Source: Antedon mediterranea (Eukaryota; Echinodermata; Crinoidea; Comatulida; Antedonidae). From it: DNA of 64,000 nucleotides. Positions 47,525 through 56,821 of the stretch are shown one piece after another. Where the stretch lies: assembly GCF_964355755.1 (NCBI RefSeq), contig NC_092673.1, forward strand, positions 13,891,001 through 13,955,000. Direction: 5' to 3'. The first letter of the stretch is position 1; every line of letters starts with the position of its first letter. The notes beneath the pieces were generated by a model. It had not been told where the DNA came from and searched no databases. It was given only the letters and a program-made list of their open reading frames with translations. The translations under genes and the position numbers were made by a program.

Positions 47525-49373
47525 TGAAGCTTTTAAAGCGGTCAAAGAACTTATAACTTCAGACCAAGTTCTATGCCACTATAATCCTGAACTAACAGTT
47601 AAACTAGCCTGTGATGCATCGCCATACGGCCTTGGTAGCGTTCTTTCACATATTATGCCAGACGGAAAGGAAAGACCAATTGCATTTGCTTCTCGCTCCT
47701 TAACAAAAGCTGAAAAGGGCTATGCACAAATAGATAAGGAAGCATTAGGACTTTATTGGGGAATACAAAAGTTTCATACTTACCTGCATGGCCGACATTT
47801 TACTTTGGTTACAGATCATAAGCCGCTAGTAAGCATCTTGCATCCACAAAAGTCAATTCCAGCAATGACTGCTGCAAGACTACAAAGATATGCCCTTTAC
47901 CTATCTGGACATACATATGATATCGAATATCGCAACACGCACGCTCATGGGAATGCTGATGGATTGAGTAGATTGCCTATACCTACAGATGTGATTGATT
48001 ACGTCGATGAGGCATCTACATTCTACACCTCCCAGATTGAAAGGTTGCCGATATCAAGTACAGAAATACGGAAAGAAACACAGAAAGATCAGATTCTGTC
48101 ACACGTATTAGATACTGTTTTAAAAGGGACTAACAAACTTCCTGACAAAGAAGCGTACACACCCTACAAGCGCCGTCTTACAGAACTTACTTGCCATCAA
48201 GGGTGTTTAATGTGGGGAAATCGAGTACTAATTCCAGATAGACTTCGTGCTGCTATTCTTAATGAAATACATGATGGACACATTGGGATTGTTAAGATGA
48301 AAAACTTAGCTCGCTCTTACATCTGGTGGCCTAACATTAATTGCGAAATTGAACAAGTTTGTAAATCTTGTATCGGTTGCCAGCAAACAAGCAAAATGCC
48401 AAAATCCGCACCAGTACACCCTTGGGAGTGGCCATCTGCCCCATGGGATCGCTTACATATAGATTTTGCAGGGCCATTCATGAACTCTATGTTTTTAATT
48501 GTTGTTGACGCCCATAGCAAATGGCCAGAAGTTTATCCAATGAGATCTACTACAGCACAACTGACTATTGAGAAATTGCGAATTATGTTTAGCCAATATG
48601 GTATTCCCAGACAAATTGTATTGGACAACGGTCCTCAATTTAAGTCGGAGGAATTTACAGATTTCATGAAAGCAAATGGTATTCGACATACCACATCATC
48701 CCCATATCACCCCAGAACAAATGGCCTAGCAGAGAGATTTGTGCAAACGTTTAAATTGGCCATTAAGCAAGCAAGAGGAAACAGTTGTCGTTCATTACAG
48801 CAACATCTGAGTACATTTCTGTTTAAGTTCAGAACAACTCCTCATACACTTACCAAGGAAACACCTGCAAAATTACTCTACGGACGCAATCTACGAACGC
48901 GTTTGGATCTTTTGAAACCGGATCTAACAGCTACTGTCTTGAAAGGTCAAGATCGTATGAAGTTTGCAAAACATTGTGGAACCAGTATCCGAGAGTTTCA
49001 ACCCGGACAATCAGTAATGGTCCGTGATTATCGTAACACAAACCAGAAATGGATACCAGCTCAAATACAAGGAAAAACTGGTCCACTATCTTACACAGTT
49101 GACACAGAACTTGGAACAGTATGGAGGCGTCATGCTGATCAACTACACCCAACTATGGTGAATGTCACTCCTACAGAAATATTCACCCAGGATGACCATG
49201 TTCCAGAAATACTAAATCCAACAGACGCTCCACAATCAGATAACCTTACTCGAAATGTTAACGCCGACACACCTGTTACAACTGGCAGCGCATCTCTTAC
49301 ACAAGAAACTGCACCCATACGTCGATATCCAAAAAGAAATAATATTCGCCCACCAAAGAGACTAGACTTGTAA
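47475..49373 (+). CDS. G1 RNase H and integrase
   Basis: Second open frame (632 residues), overlapping the first; it is the continuation of the polyprotein after the one-base slip. RNase H: LACDASPYGLGSVLSH (D47), QIDKEALGLYWGIQKFH (E89), VTDHKPL (D114). Integrase zinc: H266, H269, C299, C302 (HDGHIG...CIGC). Core: LHIDFAGPF (D330), VLDNGPQFKSEEF (D384), RTNGLAERFVQTF (E420). C-terminal RRHADQLHP and a basic KRLDL end. No chromodomain. Translation of this part would need the homopolymer lesion to be absent or bypassed. Confidence 0.93.
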   Translation: MNSYKMKKTWKWTNSCDEAFKAVKELITSDQVLCHYNPELTVKLACDASPYGLGSVLSHIMPDGKERPIAFASRSLTKAEKGYAQIDKEALGLYWGIQKFHTYLHGRHFTLVTDHKPLVSILHPQKSIPAMTAARLQRYALYLSGHTYDIEYRNTHAHGNADGLSRLPIPTDVIDYVDEASTFYTSQIERLPISSTEIRKETQKDQILSHVLDTVLKGTNKLPDKEAYTPYKRRLTELTCHQGCLMWGNRVLIPDRLRAAILNEIHDGHIGIVKMKNLARSYIWWPNINCEIEQVCKSCIGCQQTSKMPKSAPVHPWEWPSAPWDRLHIDFAGPFMNSMFLIVVDAHSKWPEVYPMRSTTAQLTIEKLRIMFSQYGIPRQIVLDNGPQFKSEEFTDFMKANGIRHTTSSPYHPRTNGLAERFVQTFKLAIKQARGNSCRSLQQHLSTFLFKFRTTPHTLTKETPAKLLYGRNLRTRLDLLKPDLTATVLKGQDRMKFAKHCGTSIREFQPGQSVMVRDYRNTNQKWIPAQIQGKTGPLSYTVDTELGTVWRRHADQLHPTMVNVTPTEIFTQDDHVPEILNPTDAPQSDNLTRNVNADTPVTTGSASLTQETAPIRRYPKRNNIRPPKRLDL

Positions 49374-49529
49374 ATAGACATGAAACAAGAAGTTGATTTT
49401 AGTTGAACTTTATTATTCATTATTGCATTGAAAGATATTATACAGAAAACTTTGATTGAAACATTATAATTACGAATGATTACAGAACAGTACAGAACTC
49501 TAGAATCTAGTCTTTACTATTCTTAAAAT

Positions 49530-49542
49530 GGTAGGGAGGATG
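49530..49542 (+). promoter_or_regulatory. G1 polypurine tract
   Basis: GGTAGGGAGGATG immediately before the 3' LTR. Confidence 0.7.
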
Positions 49543-49662
49543 TGTTATATATGCATGTTGTAACGACGCCTTTGGCGTGCCATAATTGTTCTCTCTCTCT
49601 TCTGAATAAATGTTTAGTTGTTTAGAGCCCTTACTTTGCATTATAATTTACTATATACAACA
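49543..49662 (+). repeat. G1 3' LTR
   Basis: 120 bp; lacks TACACGCTGTG present in the 5' LTR and is otherwise the same. CATCT target duplication follows. Confidence 0.95.
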
Positions 49663-49689
49663 CATCTAACACCTTGGCAGCAACTAATG

Positions 49690-50680
49690 GTGCTTCATTT
49701 TGTCGTACAACCATAATATAGACCATCAACTTCGATCAGTGACGTGACCAGATTTGGTTTTCGATAGATACTTTAACGACGGTTTAAAGTCTAGTACGCG
49801 TTCAAACCGCGGGCTCTAGTGTAAGGAGGGGCGTCAAAGCCAGTGGCCTGGGAGCATGCCCAAGAATTGGACCACATATTCGAGATATGTTGACAACAAA
49901 TCACAGTTGTTTCATTAATTGTAACTGAAGTAGACAGAGCTGTAACAAACCAAACCAGTCTGTAAATATAAAACCGCTGATGCCATGTAACATAGAAGAG
50001 GCAGATGAACGTATGTTTGTTCATGTTAAACATGCCGCTAAAATTTGTCCGCGCATTCTTGTCAAGACTGTAGACAGTGATGTTGTTGTTATTTCATTGT
50101 CAACTTTCTACAGAATACCTGGCATCCACGAGCTTTGGATCGAGTTTGGAGTGGGGAAGCACTTGAAGTATATCTCAATACACAAGATTACTTCTCTTGG
50201 ATCACAAGCATCAGCCGCTTACTTGTTCTTTCATTCCTTTAGCAGTTGTGATACAACTTCATCTGTTCAAGGAAAGGAATTTGAGACGATGTCATTGTCT
50301 GTAGGGGATGTTAGTGACACAGATTATCTAGAACAGTTTGTTGTAACTATGTAGAAAGAAGGTAAATGATGCAAGACGATATCTTTTTACTACAGACTAT
50401 TGAAAATATCCCCCCAACATCTGCGGCATTAAGAGAACATGTGAAACGGTCTTTTCTACAAGCCAGAAAGTGGTACAACTGTCTAGATGCATTCAGGGTT
50501 GAACAGGACCCAGCAAACTGGGGATGGAGGAAAGACGGCAACAAATTTAGTCCAGTTTGGAGTTCATTGCCGGAACTTTCAGATGTCACAAATCGCTGTG
50601 ACACACCGACTGTGATCTTGGACGCTGTAAATGCAGAAAGAGTGATTTATGATGTACAGAGCTGTGTGGTTACCAGGTTT
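49690..50680 (+). pseudogene. Right-arm copy of XPG-nuclease-like (Academ-type) protein
   Basis: A decayed first part (SLVRVQT, PKNWTTYSRYVDNKS) is followed by an open block 49980-50354: CNIEEADERMFVHVKHAAKI, LVKTVDSDVVVISLS, ELWIEFGVGKHLKYISIHKI and FFHSFSSCDTTSS. EEAD and VDSDVVV sit where XPG/FEN1-type nucleases have E.E...A and DsD metal ligands. After a shift near 50355 come PPTSAALREHVKRSFLQARK and WGWRKDGNKFSPVWSSLPEL. It would bind metal and cut DNA if intact; here it is broken. Confidence 0.65.
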
Positions 50681-50689
50681 GAGCTACAT

Positions 50690-51260
50690 TCAAAATGGCC
50701 GCCATGCAATCAAAGACGTTATACCAATATGTTTGTTGACCTCAATACCATATTATACTTTGTACCTAAAATTATAACTGTAGGTACCGTACTGAAACAT
50801 TTTGAGCTTGCCATTTTGAAATTCAAAATGGCCGCCATGCAATCAAAATGTTAGTTAAATAGCAATATATTTGGTGACCCATTACCATATAATTTGCACC
50901 TAAAATCAGAGCACTGTGTACCTTTTTAGCAGAGATATACCTGAAAAGTGATTGGGGTCCGCCATTTTGAAATCCAACATGGCCGCCATGCAATCAAAAT
51001 GTTAGTTATACCAATATGTTTGGTGACCCCATTACCATAATTATAATTTGCACCTAAAATCAGAATTCTAGGTGCCTTTTTAGCAGAGATATACCTGAAA
51101 AGTGAAAATTTGAAGTCCGCCATTTTGAAATCCAACATGGCCGCCATGCAATCAAATGTTAATTATACCAATATGTTTGGTGACCCCACTACCATATATT
51201 TTGCATGTAAAATCTTCTGATTTTGAAATCCAAAATGGCGGCTTTCCCCTGACCAAATTT
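50690..51260. repeat. ~150-bp tandem units in the right arm (inverted relative to left)
   Basis: CAAAATGGCCGCCATGCAAT-type units at about 50692, 50826, 50980 and 51137, with AAGTTTCAAAATGTTATCAC at the outer side matching the left arm in reverse. Confidence 0.85.
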
Positions 51261-51660
51261 TGTGCAACCCTTCCATTTCATATTTTTGACACCCTAATGA
51301 ATAACTGTGCAAAGTTTCAAAATGTTATCACAATTTGAAGGATTTGCCTAAAATATGCTCCTTAACATGCCTACTATTGAGTATATCCACACTTGAGTAT
51401 ATCCATGTTTTAAAAAAATAAAATTTCTACTGTTAACTACTTATTTTTGGGGTAAAACATCATTTTTTTGATTCAATCACTTTTATGTTGGTTCGGTGGG
51501 GTTTTCTATGAGAAGTAGTAAAAAAAATTCCCCAAGACCCTGGGATGGGGTTTTTTTTTCTGACATTCCATATGGTATACTCTATTAGAAAAACCAAAAC
51601 AAAATTTTCCTACACTTTTTTCCCGCAAATGTGTATAATAATTGTTCTGCACCCAGGCTA

Positions 51661-52016
51661 TGGTGGCTTTTCCAGCTGATAAAGTATTGCCAAATGCACC
51701 ATAGCCTGGGTGCCAAATGCAATTGATTGGCTTGTATCGCTTTGCCCATTGCACTTTTTGCAAATATGCCAGCGTCACTTTGGGAACCATATGCTCCAAC
51801 ATCAATCGGTATGAAACGGTACATGGCATCCACCAGAGCCACCAGTACTACAGAAAAAGTACCTTTGTAATTGAAGAAGGTTGATCCTGTATTTAACAAC
51901 ATGTTTCCCATCTATTGCCCCAACACAGTTTGGGAACTGCCACCTTGTTTCGAATGCAGCTGTTACTTCTTTCCATTCATTTTCTGTTGGAACAGGCATA
52001 TATTGAGGGTGCAATT
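51661..52016 (-). pseudogene. Harbinger-B transposase, N-terminal catalytic part
   Basis: After an ATTAATATAG acceptor the frame reads YMPVPTENEWKEVTAAFETR and FPNCVGAIDGKHV, containing the first catalytic Asp. A shift near 51900 leads to STFFNYKGTFSVVLVALVDA and IDVGAYGSQSDAGIFAKSAM, then ANQLHL. This is the standard Harbinger block order. A 23-bp insert (about 51690-51712) disturbs the frame just before the large insertion. Confidence 0.8.
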
Positions 52017-52106
52017 CTATATTAATAGTAAACAACATAATATATTTACTAAACAAATGAACATTTTGCCTGTGGTTCAAATGTAGTCCGAGTGAACTAT
52101 TGAGTA

Positions 52107-52268
52107 AAAGCAATATTAGTGATGAGGACATTCCAGACTTGCCACACACATCTAAACAAAAACCCGCACCAAAAAAAAAGAAAGTTACCAGATGACAGTG
52201 ACAGTGTTGACATTGACAAATCAATTTTGAAGTATCTCAAAGAGTTCAGAAAGAAAACAAGAAAGACG
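52107..52268 (+). pseudogene. Possible MADF/Myb-type accessory protein, C-terminal piece
   Basis: SDEDIPDLPHTSKQKPAPKK and, after a shift in an A run, LPDDSDSVDIDKSILKYLKE with a basic RKKTRKT end. An acidic-basic stretch followed by a .I..YLKE helix is usual near the end of MADF or Myb-like partners of Harbinger. Short and frameshifted, so tentative. Confidence 0.35.
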
Positions 52269-52327
52269 ACATTCATTTTTTTTTTTTGTCAATGGCCAAA
52301 ATTTTATAAAGGGGTCGTGAAACACAC

Positions 52328-52411
52328 GGCCAGTCTGTGGTTCTTTTTTGGCCAGCCTGTGGTCCGAGGGCGCTAGACATTTGGCCAGCCTGTGGTCCCG
52401 AGGGCGCTAGC
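52328..52411 (+). repeat. Paired ~40-bp repeat with GAGGGCGCTAG, left copy
   Basis: GGCCAGCCTGTGGTCC...GAGGGCGCTAGACAT occurs twice in tandem. The same doublet, same orientation, occurs at 55238-55332, and an inverted single copy lies at 57804-57848. Confidence 0.8.
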
Positions 52412-53118
52412 ATGAAACGAAGAATTATTAAAGTGATAATAATGTGTTTCGAAAATGTTTAATAAAACAAATTAAATTAATTGTTTGTTTTTCGTCTTTG
52501 TTTAAGAGGGCATTGTGCAAAGCAAATCAAGGCGCTAAAAAAAAAACAATACACAGATTCCTCAAAGACGATGCGTTCCGGTGTCGGTAAGCCTTTTCGG
52601 AGATAAAACAATGCAGCTCTTGTTTAAAATAGAAAGTAGCGTACGTGTGCCTTTGCGTGTACATTTTAACCGCGATGACAACTATAAAATGAACCAAAAA
52701 TATTAGTAAAATACCAGTTTTAATTTTTTGATCTATCGAACAACATGAACGAATGCTTAGAATGTCATCAACTTGTAACTCAATGCCAAGAGGCAATATT
52801 TTGCGAAGAATGCGAACGCTGGCAGCACAGGACGTGTGGTACGGGAATATCCCAGGAGGAATACCGGCGAGGTATTGAGAATGGATACATGGATTGGTCC
52901 TGTGGTGATTGTATGTTGCCCGGCAATAACGAACATGCTCACAATGTTTTTGCGGAGAATTTGGGAAATTTTGCCGAACCCGACGAATTTGTCGAAGACG
53001 ATCATATCCGGTTGCTAATCCTGTGGTAGCTCCAGAGGATGAAGTGACCTACAGAGTTCTTCCAGGAACCTCTAACCGGGGCAAGGTATTATTTGAATTA
53101 AGTAATTTTTTGCCTTTC

Positions 53119-53445
53119 GTGTTTTATTTAACAATTAATAATTATACTCAATTACTGTTTTTATATTTTGGATCTGTTAAATTTGTACAGAGATGACCTA
53201 ATTCAATTACATTATCACCACAAATTACGTAATTAATATATATTTACAGATTCGGTTAAGTGCATTTATTTATCGTGTTTTATTTAACAACAAATTATAC
53301 TCAATTACTGTTTTTATATTTTGGATCTGTTAAATTTGTACAGAGACGACCTAATTCAATTACATTATCGCCACAAATTCCTTAATTTATGTATATTTAC
53401 AGATTCGGTTAAGTGCATTTATTCATCGTGTTTTATTTAACAATT
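53119..53445. repeat. ~155-bp tandem duplication in an intron
   Basis: GTGTTTTATTTAACAA, TATATTTTGGATCTGTTAAA and CAGATTCGGTTAAGTGCATT start again at 53275 and partly at 53428. It lies where the first half of the FLYWCH finger should be. Confidence 0.85.
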
Positions 53446-54458
53446 CATTTTCTCAATTACTGCAATAAAAACGTGACATGCAAAGCGACAGTAACGGAAC
53501 GTAATGGGGGATATGTTCGTGGGTCACAGGACCATGTCTGCGACACGATTCCAGGTAACGATTAATAGATAGATGTTCAATTTCAAAGACTCATTTCAAT
53601 CAATTATCGCAAATTGTAACTAATAATTAACTATACCACACAAAGAGTGCTCAAGGGCGAGAAAAGGTAGCGCTGATAAGACGGGACCTGAAGGCTCAGG
53701 CAGTTGATAAACCGTTTGATGCAGCAGCTGAAATGGTAGAGAAGGTAATTAACTAAATTGCCTATAATAATTTCTTAACTTTAAACTGCAGATACAAGTC
53801 CTAAACAAATACACACACATCCTCATTCTACCTCCCTTTTTTACGTTGCTTCACCAAATATCACATACCTTCTTATGCGCTCCTTGCTGAAATCGTTGAA
53901 TTAAACTCCTGTGTTGTATTACAAATATTGTATTTTATTTTTAAATACGTAAATTTCGTTACAGATATTGCGTGAGGATATAGGAGTGGGAAATGTCGCT
54001 CTACATCCGTCGCTACCAAAACCCCGTAACCTTGCTCGGCAGGCGAACTTAAAGAGGAAACATACTCGACCAAACCACCCAACAGGTCTTGCATTTGAAT
54101 TCGAAAGTTTGGTAAGTAACGACAAATGAATCTTTTCATTAAGCTAACATTTTTTTTTTCATTACAGGTGTTCTTGTCTCTGAAGATCTCGTAAGGGAAA
54201 CTGTTGTTTTTTAAATGTATGTTCTTTACAAATTGTTGTTTTTTGTGTCATTACAGGTACATCGATGGCACTTTTAAGGTGGTGAAGGATCCGTTCTACC
54301 AACTCTTTTCGGTAAACGCGTTTGTAAAGTCTGGGGCAGCGCAGAAACAGGTCCCCCTGCTATTCGCCGTTATGTCTGGGAAGAGGGTAGTTGATTACAA
54401 CGCAGTACTTAGATCTGTATTGGAACTGGTACCAATGGTGAACTATAAACCATAAACA

Positions 54459-54594
54459 ATTAAAACAGGTTATGCAAGAAGTGAACACATAATCGTCCTC
54501 TTAAAATAACCAAGTCTATCATTAAAAATATCGACATGATTGCTATTTAGATTATTAAATGTATAAGGTAGTCTATGAAAAAGTCCCCTCTTAT
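54459..54594 (-). mobile_element. LINE-A fragment
   Basis: AATTAAAACAGGTTATGC, ATCGTCCTCTTAAAATAACC and GAAAAAGTCCCCTCTTA match 16554-16697 closely, same orientation, with a small deletion. It sits between two MULE exons. Confidence 0.85.
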
Positions 54595-55180
54595 TATATT
54601 TTTTTTAACAGAAATCTAATTTTCCAGCTTTTTGTTTTTTTTATAATTGCAGGCCGTTTTTCGAAAGGTCCAAGATTTGGGACTACAACGAACCACCTGG
54701 ATCTACGGAACCATGTTTACTCCTCGTGACTGGGTCGTTTATCGACAAGTTGTCCGTACAAACAACGACATCGAAGGGTGGCATCGCCGAATTAATTACC
54801 GTGCGAAACGTGGTAGGTGTTACTTCAATATTGAATCTTAATTTAACATTTTTTTTTGGCTTCTTAGGTCACCTACACAGAAGAACAAAACGTTTTATTT
54901 AATTACATTTTTTATCATTAAGTTTTAGGTCACCTACAAAATGGAAGGAAAAACGTTTAATTAAATTTTAATTTAATTTTTTTATCACTGTGAATTTCTT
55001 CTTCTTTTACAGGCAAACTTCAGTTTTACTTGATGTGCGAGTTTTTGTATGAGGAGGGAGTGACAGTATCGCTGACAGCAGAATTCGTTTTTCGGCAGGA
55101 TGTACAGCGTTTAACATCTCGACGAAGCATCGCCGCCAATGCTCGTTTAATTAATAATGTATAAGTATAATTAATCAGTT

Positions 55181-55332
55181 GTGGCCGAAACTGTCTGTGG
55201 CCAAAACTGTCTGTGGCCGAAACGGTCATATGCCGAAACACACAGCCAGTCTGTGATTCTTTTTTTGGTCAGCCTGTGGTCCGAGGGCGCTAGACATATC
55301 GGCCAGCCTGTGGTCCCGAGGGCGCTAGACAT
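55181..55332 (+). repeat. Short tandem CTGTGGCCGAAA units and right GAGGGCGCTAG doublet
   Basis: CTGTGGCCGAAACTGT-type units repeat three times (55181-55222), followed by the paired ~40-bp repeat also seen at 52328-52411. Together the doublets bracket the MULE-type gene. Confidence 0.75.
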
Positions 55333-55419
55333 AACTTTTCCATGCTTTTCTAAAGTGAGCCCTCTACAGCTGTTTTCACATAACTTTATTTAGCGGGAAA
55401 ATTAAAGGCAATGAGTCAA

Positions 55420-56384
55420 GATAACAGGTAGGCCTCCTATAATATATCCAAATAATTACAAATATAAAACGAATAACTTTACTATAGGCCTAGGTATTCA
55501 TAATTATAATGCATACTTAATAAGAAGGCCTGCCCTTTAATAGGGCTAGCCTAGTTAAATATTAGTTTAATTTAGTTAGGCCAGCAAGAGTGAGAGGAGG
55601 ACAGACTCCACCTCCTACAGGCCTAGCCTACGCTAGTAGTACTAGGCCTACTAGTAGGTAGGCTAGTAGTAGGCTACTGCATGCTCACAGTGACAGGGTG
55701 CCAACACTCTATCTAGTTTTACTGTTTAGGCCAAACCACCACCTCCCGTTCCAATTGTACTACCTACTAGAGCTGACTAGCCGTCCTAGGCCTAGTTCTA
55801 CTATAGCCTGGGCCTAATAATGGGCCTAGGTCTAATTAATAATAGACTTACTAGGCCTAGTTACTAGCCTACTACTACTAGGCCTACTACTTACGTACTA
55901 CTATGTACAATATGGATTAGGCCTATATACCAAAACTACTATAAACTAGGCCTATAGTAGGCCTTGATTTTAGTCCCATCAGCAGTTTACATTGCTCAAT
56001 AAGTCAAGTACGTATAGTCTAATCAACATATCCTTCATATTGTAAAATATGTAGTAATGAAATATTTTAAATAAATTAAAAGAAAGCATAGATGTACATA
56101 ACTCTCTAATTCATATTTGTAATGTTAATTTTCCATGTCGTGGACCCCTAAGGAAACAAGCTCTAGAGCTTATAGGGTTATCATCTTGCTCTCACCCTGT
56201 CATTTGTCTTTATGTATTTGTAATATTGTATTTCATGAATGATCAACAAATAAAAAACAAGCAAAATCAAACTCCTCATATCCCATCTATCCCATCTATC
56301 ATTTTAAATTCACTTCTGTAAGATAAAAGTGGTGGTCTGTATAACGTGTATGTAACATTTTAAAATCTTTATTCTATTTTTTAG
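55420..56384. repeat. AGGCCT-rich cluster and non-coding stretch
   Basis: 55.43-55.96 kb is packed with AGGCCT, CTAGGCC and TAGTAGGCC words. AGTAGGCCTTGATTTTAGTC near 55963 nearly repeats the start of the SprT exon at 56408 (AGTAGGCCTTGCTTTTAGTC), suggesting a small duplication. The rest is AT-rich without genes. Confidence 0.5.
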
Positions 56385-56655
56385 ATTGTTATACGCACGC
56401 CGGAAACTAGTAGGCCTTGCTTTTAGTCCCATCAGCACACTTGGATTTACTCATACATTGTTTCCTAGGACCGATAAAAACGGTGTTGACTTTTTTATTC
56501 AAATTTGTCCTATCGTAAATGAAAACCACATGGGTTATTACAATACACTTGTACATGAGATGATCCATGCGTATGTAAAGTACGAATCATTGACTGACAC
56601 GTCAGATCATGGACCAGTTTTAAGAAAATTTGGTAGAAAAACGTTACGCTGTTGA
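56385..56655 (+). CDS. SprT-like zinc metallopeptidase exon (partial gene)
   Basis: The exon follows TTCTATTTTTTAG and reads LLYARRKLVGLAFSPISTLG, then YYNTLVHEMIHAYVKYESLT with an HExxH zinc site (56554-56568) and SDHGPVLRKFG, where the His of HGP is the usual third ligand of SprT/Spartan-like domains. It ends at a stop after GRKTLRC. Only about 90 residues of the domain are present and no upstream exon was found. SprT proteins cut DNA-crosslinked proteins; copies also occur on mobile elements and viruses. Which applies here is unknown. Confidence 0.6.
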
Positions 56656-56821
56656 ATAAAGTAGCACATAAATTACCAGGTGTTTTCTGCAATATGACGC
56701 TTGACAAAATGTTAGCTATAACCACGTAGTCTCATGTAGGAAAAACAAATCAAGTTTCGTTTTTCATGTCAATTTAACGTTTTGTTCAATGTATAATTAC
56801 AGTATAATTTCAATAATAGTT

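Larger units (their letters stand above)
45246..49662 (+). mobile_element. Gypsy element G1, complete LTR to LTR, young
   Basis: 4,417 bp flanked by CATCT on both sides (45241-45245, 49663-49667). Short LTRs (131 and 120 bp) are identical except for an 11-bp deletion in the 3' copy. The primer site, gag, protease, RT, RNase H, integrase and purine tract are all present in order. The Mag-type assignment rests on short LTRs, two zinc knuckles and the KRLDL end. Inserted at or within a few bases of the centre of the Academ-like palindrome. Confidence 0.95.
43165..51660. mobile_element. Academ-like palindromic DNA transposon with inverted XPG-like genes
   Basis: Ends are TAGCCTGGGTGCAG (43165-43178) and its complement (51647-51660), flanked by TGG at 43162-43164 and 51661-51663. 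Without the Gypsy insertion it would be about 4.07 kb. The left arm (43165-45240) and right arm (49668-51660) are diverged inverted copies along most of their length. Each holds AT-rich end sequence, ~150-bp tandem units with GGCGGCCATTTTG, and a decayed gene with XPG-I-like motifs reading outward from the centre. Academ transposons are known to encode an XPG-type nuclease and make 3-4 bp duplications; the assignment is an inference from those points. Confidence 0.65.
42796..52268 (-). mobile_element. Harbinger-B: Harbinger transposon split by an 8.5-kb insertion
   Basis: The N-terminal catalytic half of a Harbinger transposase lies at 52016-51661 and the C-terminal half at 43164-42796, both minus strand. 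The insertion between them is flanked by TGG on both sides. A small plus-strand block (52107-52268) resembles the C-terminus of the accessory MADF/Myb-type protein. Outer limits are not determined. Confidence 0.75.
52745..55164 (+). pseudogene. PHD/FLYWCH/MULE-type transposase-derived gene with lost exons
   Basis: Exon blocks with splice sites: 52745-53085 (PHD finger CLECHQ...CEECERWQHRTC...CGDC, then a shift near 53000 and VAPEDEVTYRVLPGTSNRGK); 53460-53554 (end of a FLYWCH finger, NKNVTCKATVTERNGGYVRG); 53646-53744; 53965-54111 (ARQANLKRKHTRPNHPTGLA); 54168-54190; 54257-54455 (MULE core [20 protein letters not shown]); 54653-54812 (AVFRKVQDLGLQR, RTNNDIEGWHRRIN); 55013-55164. Metazoan PHD-FLYWCH-MULE proteins have more sequence before YIDGTFK and between PLLFAVMSG and AVFRKVQ; those exons are missing, and a LINE fragment fills the second gap. 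Probably a dead copy, although several exons remain cleanly open. Confidence 0.7.
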
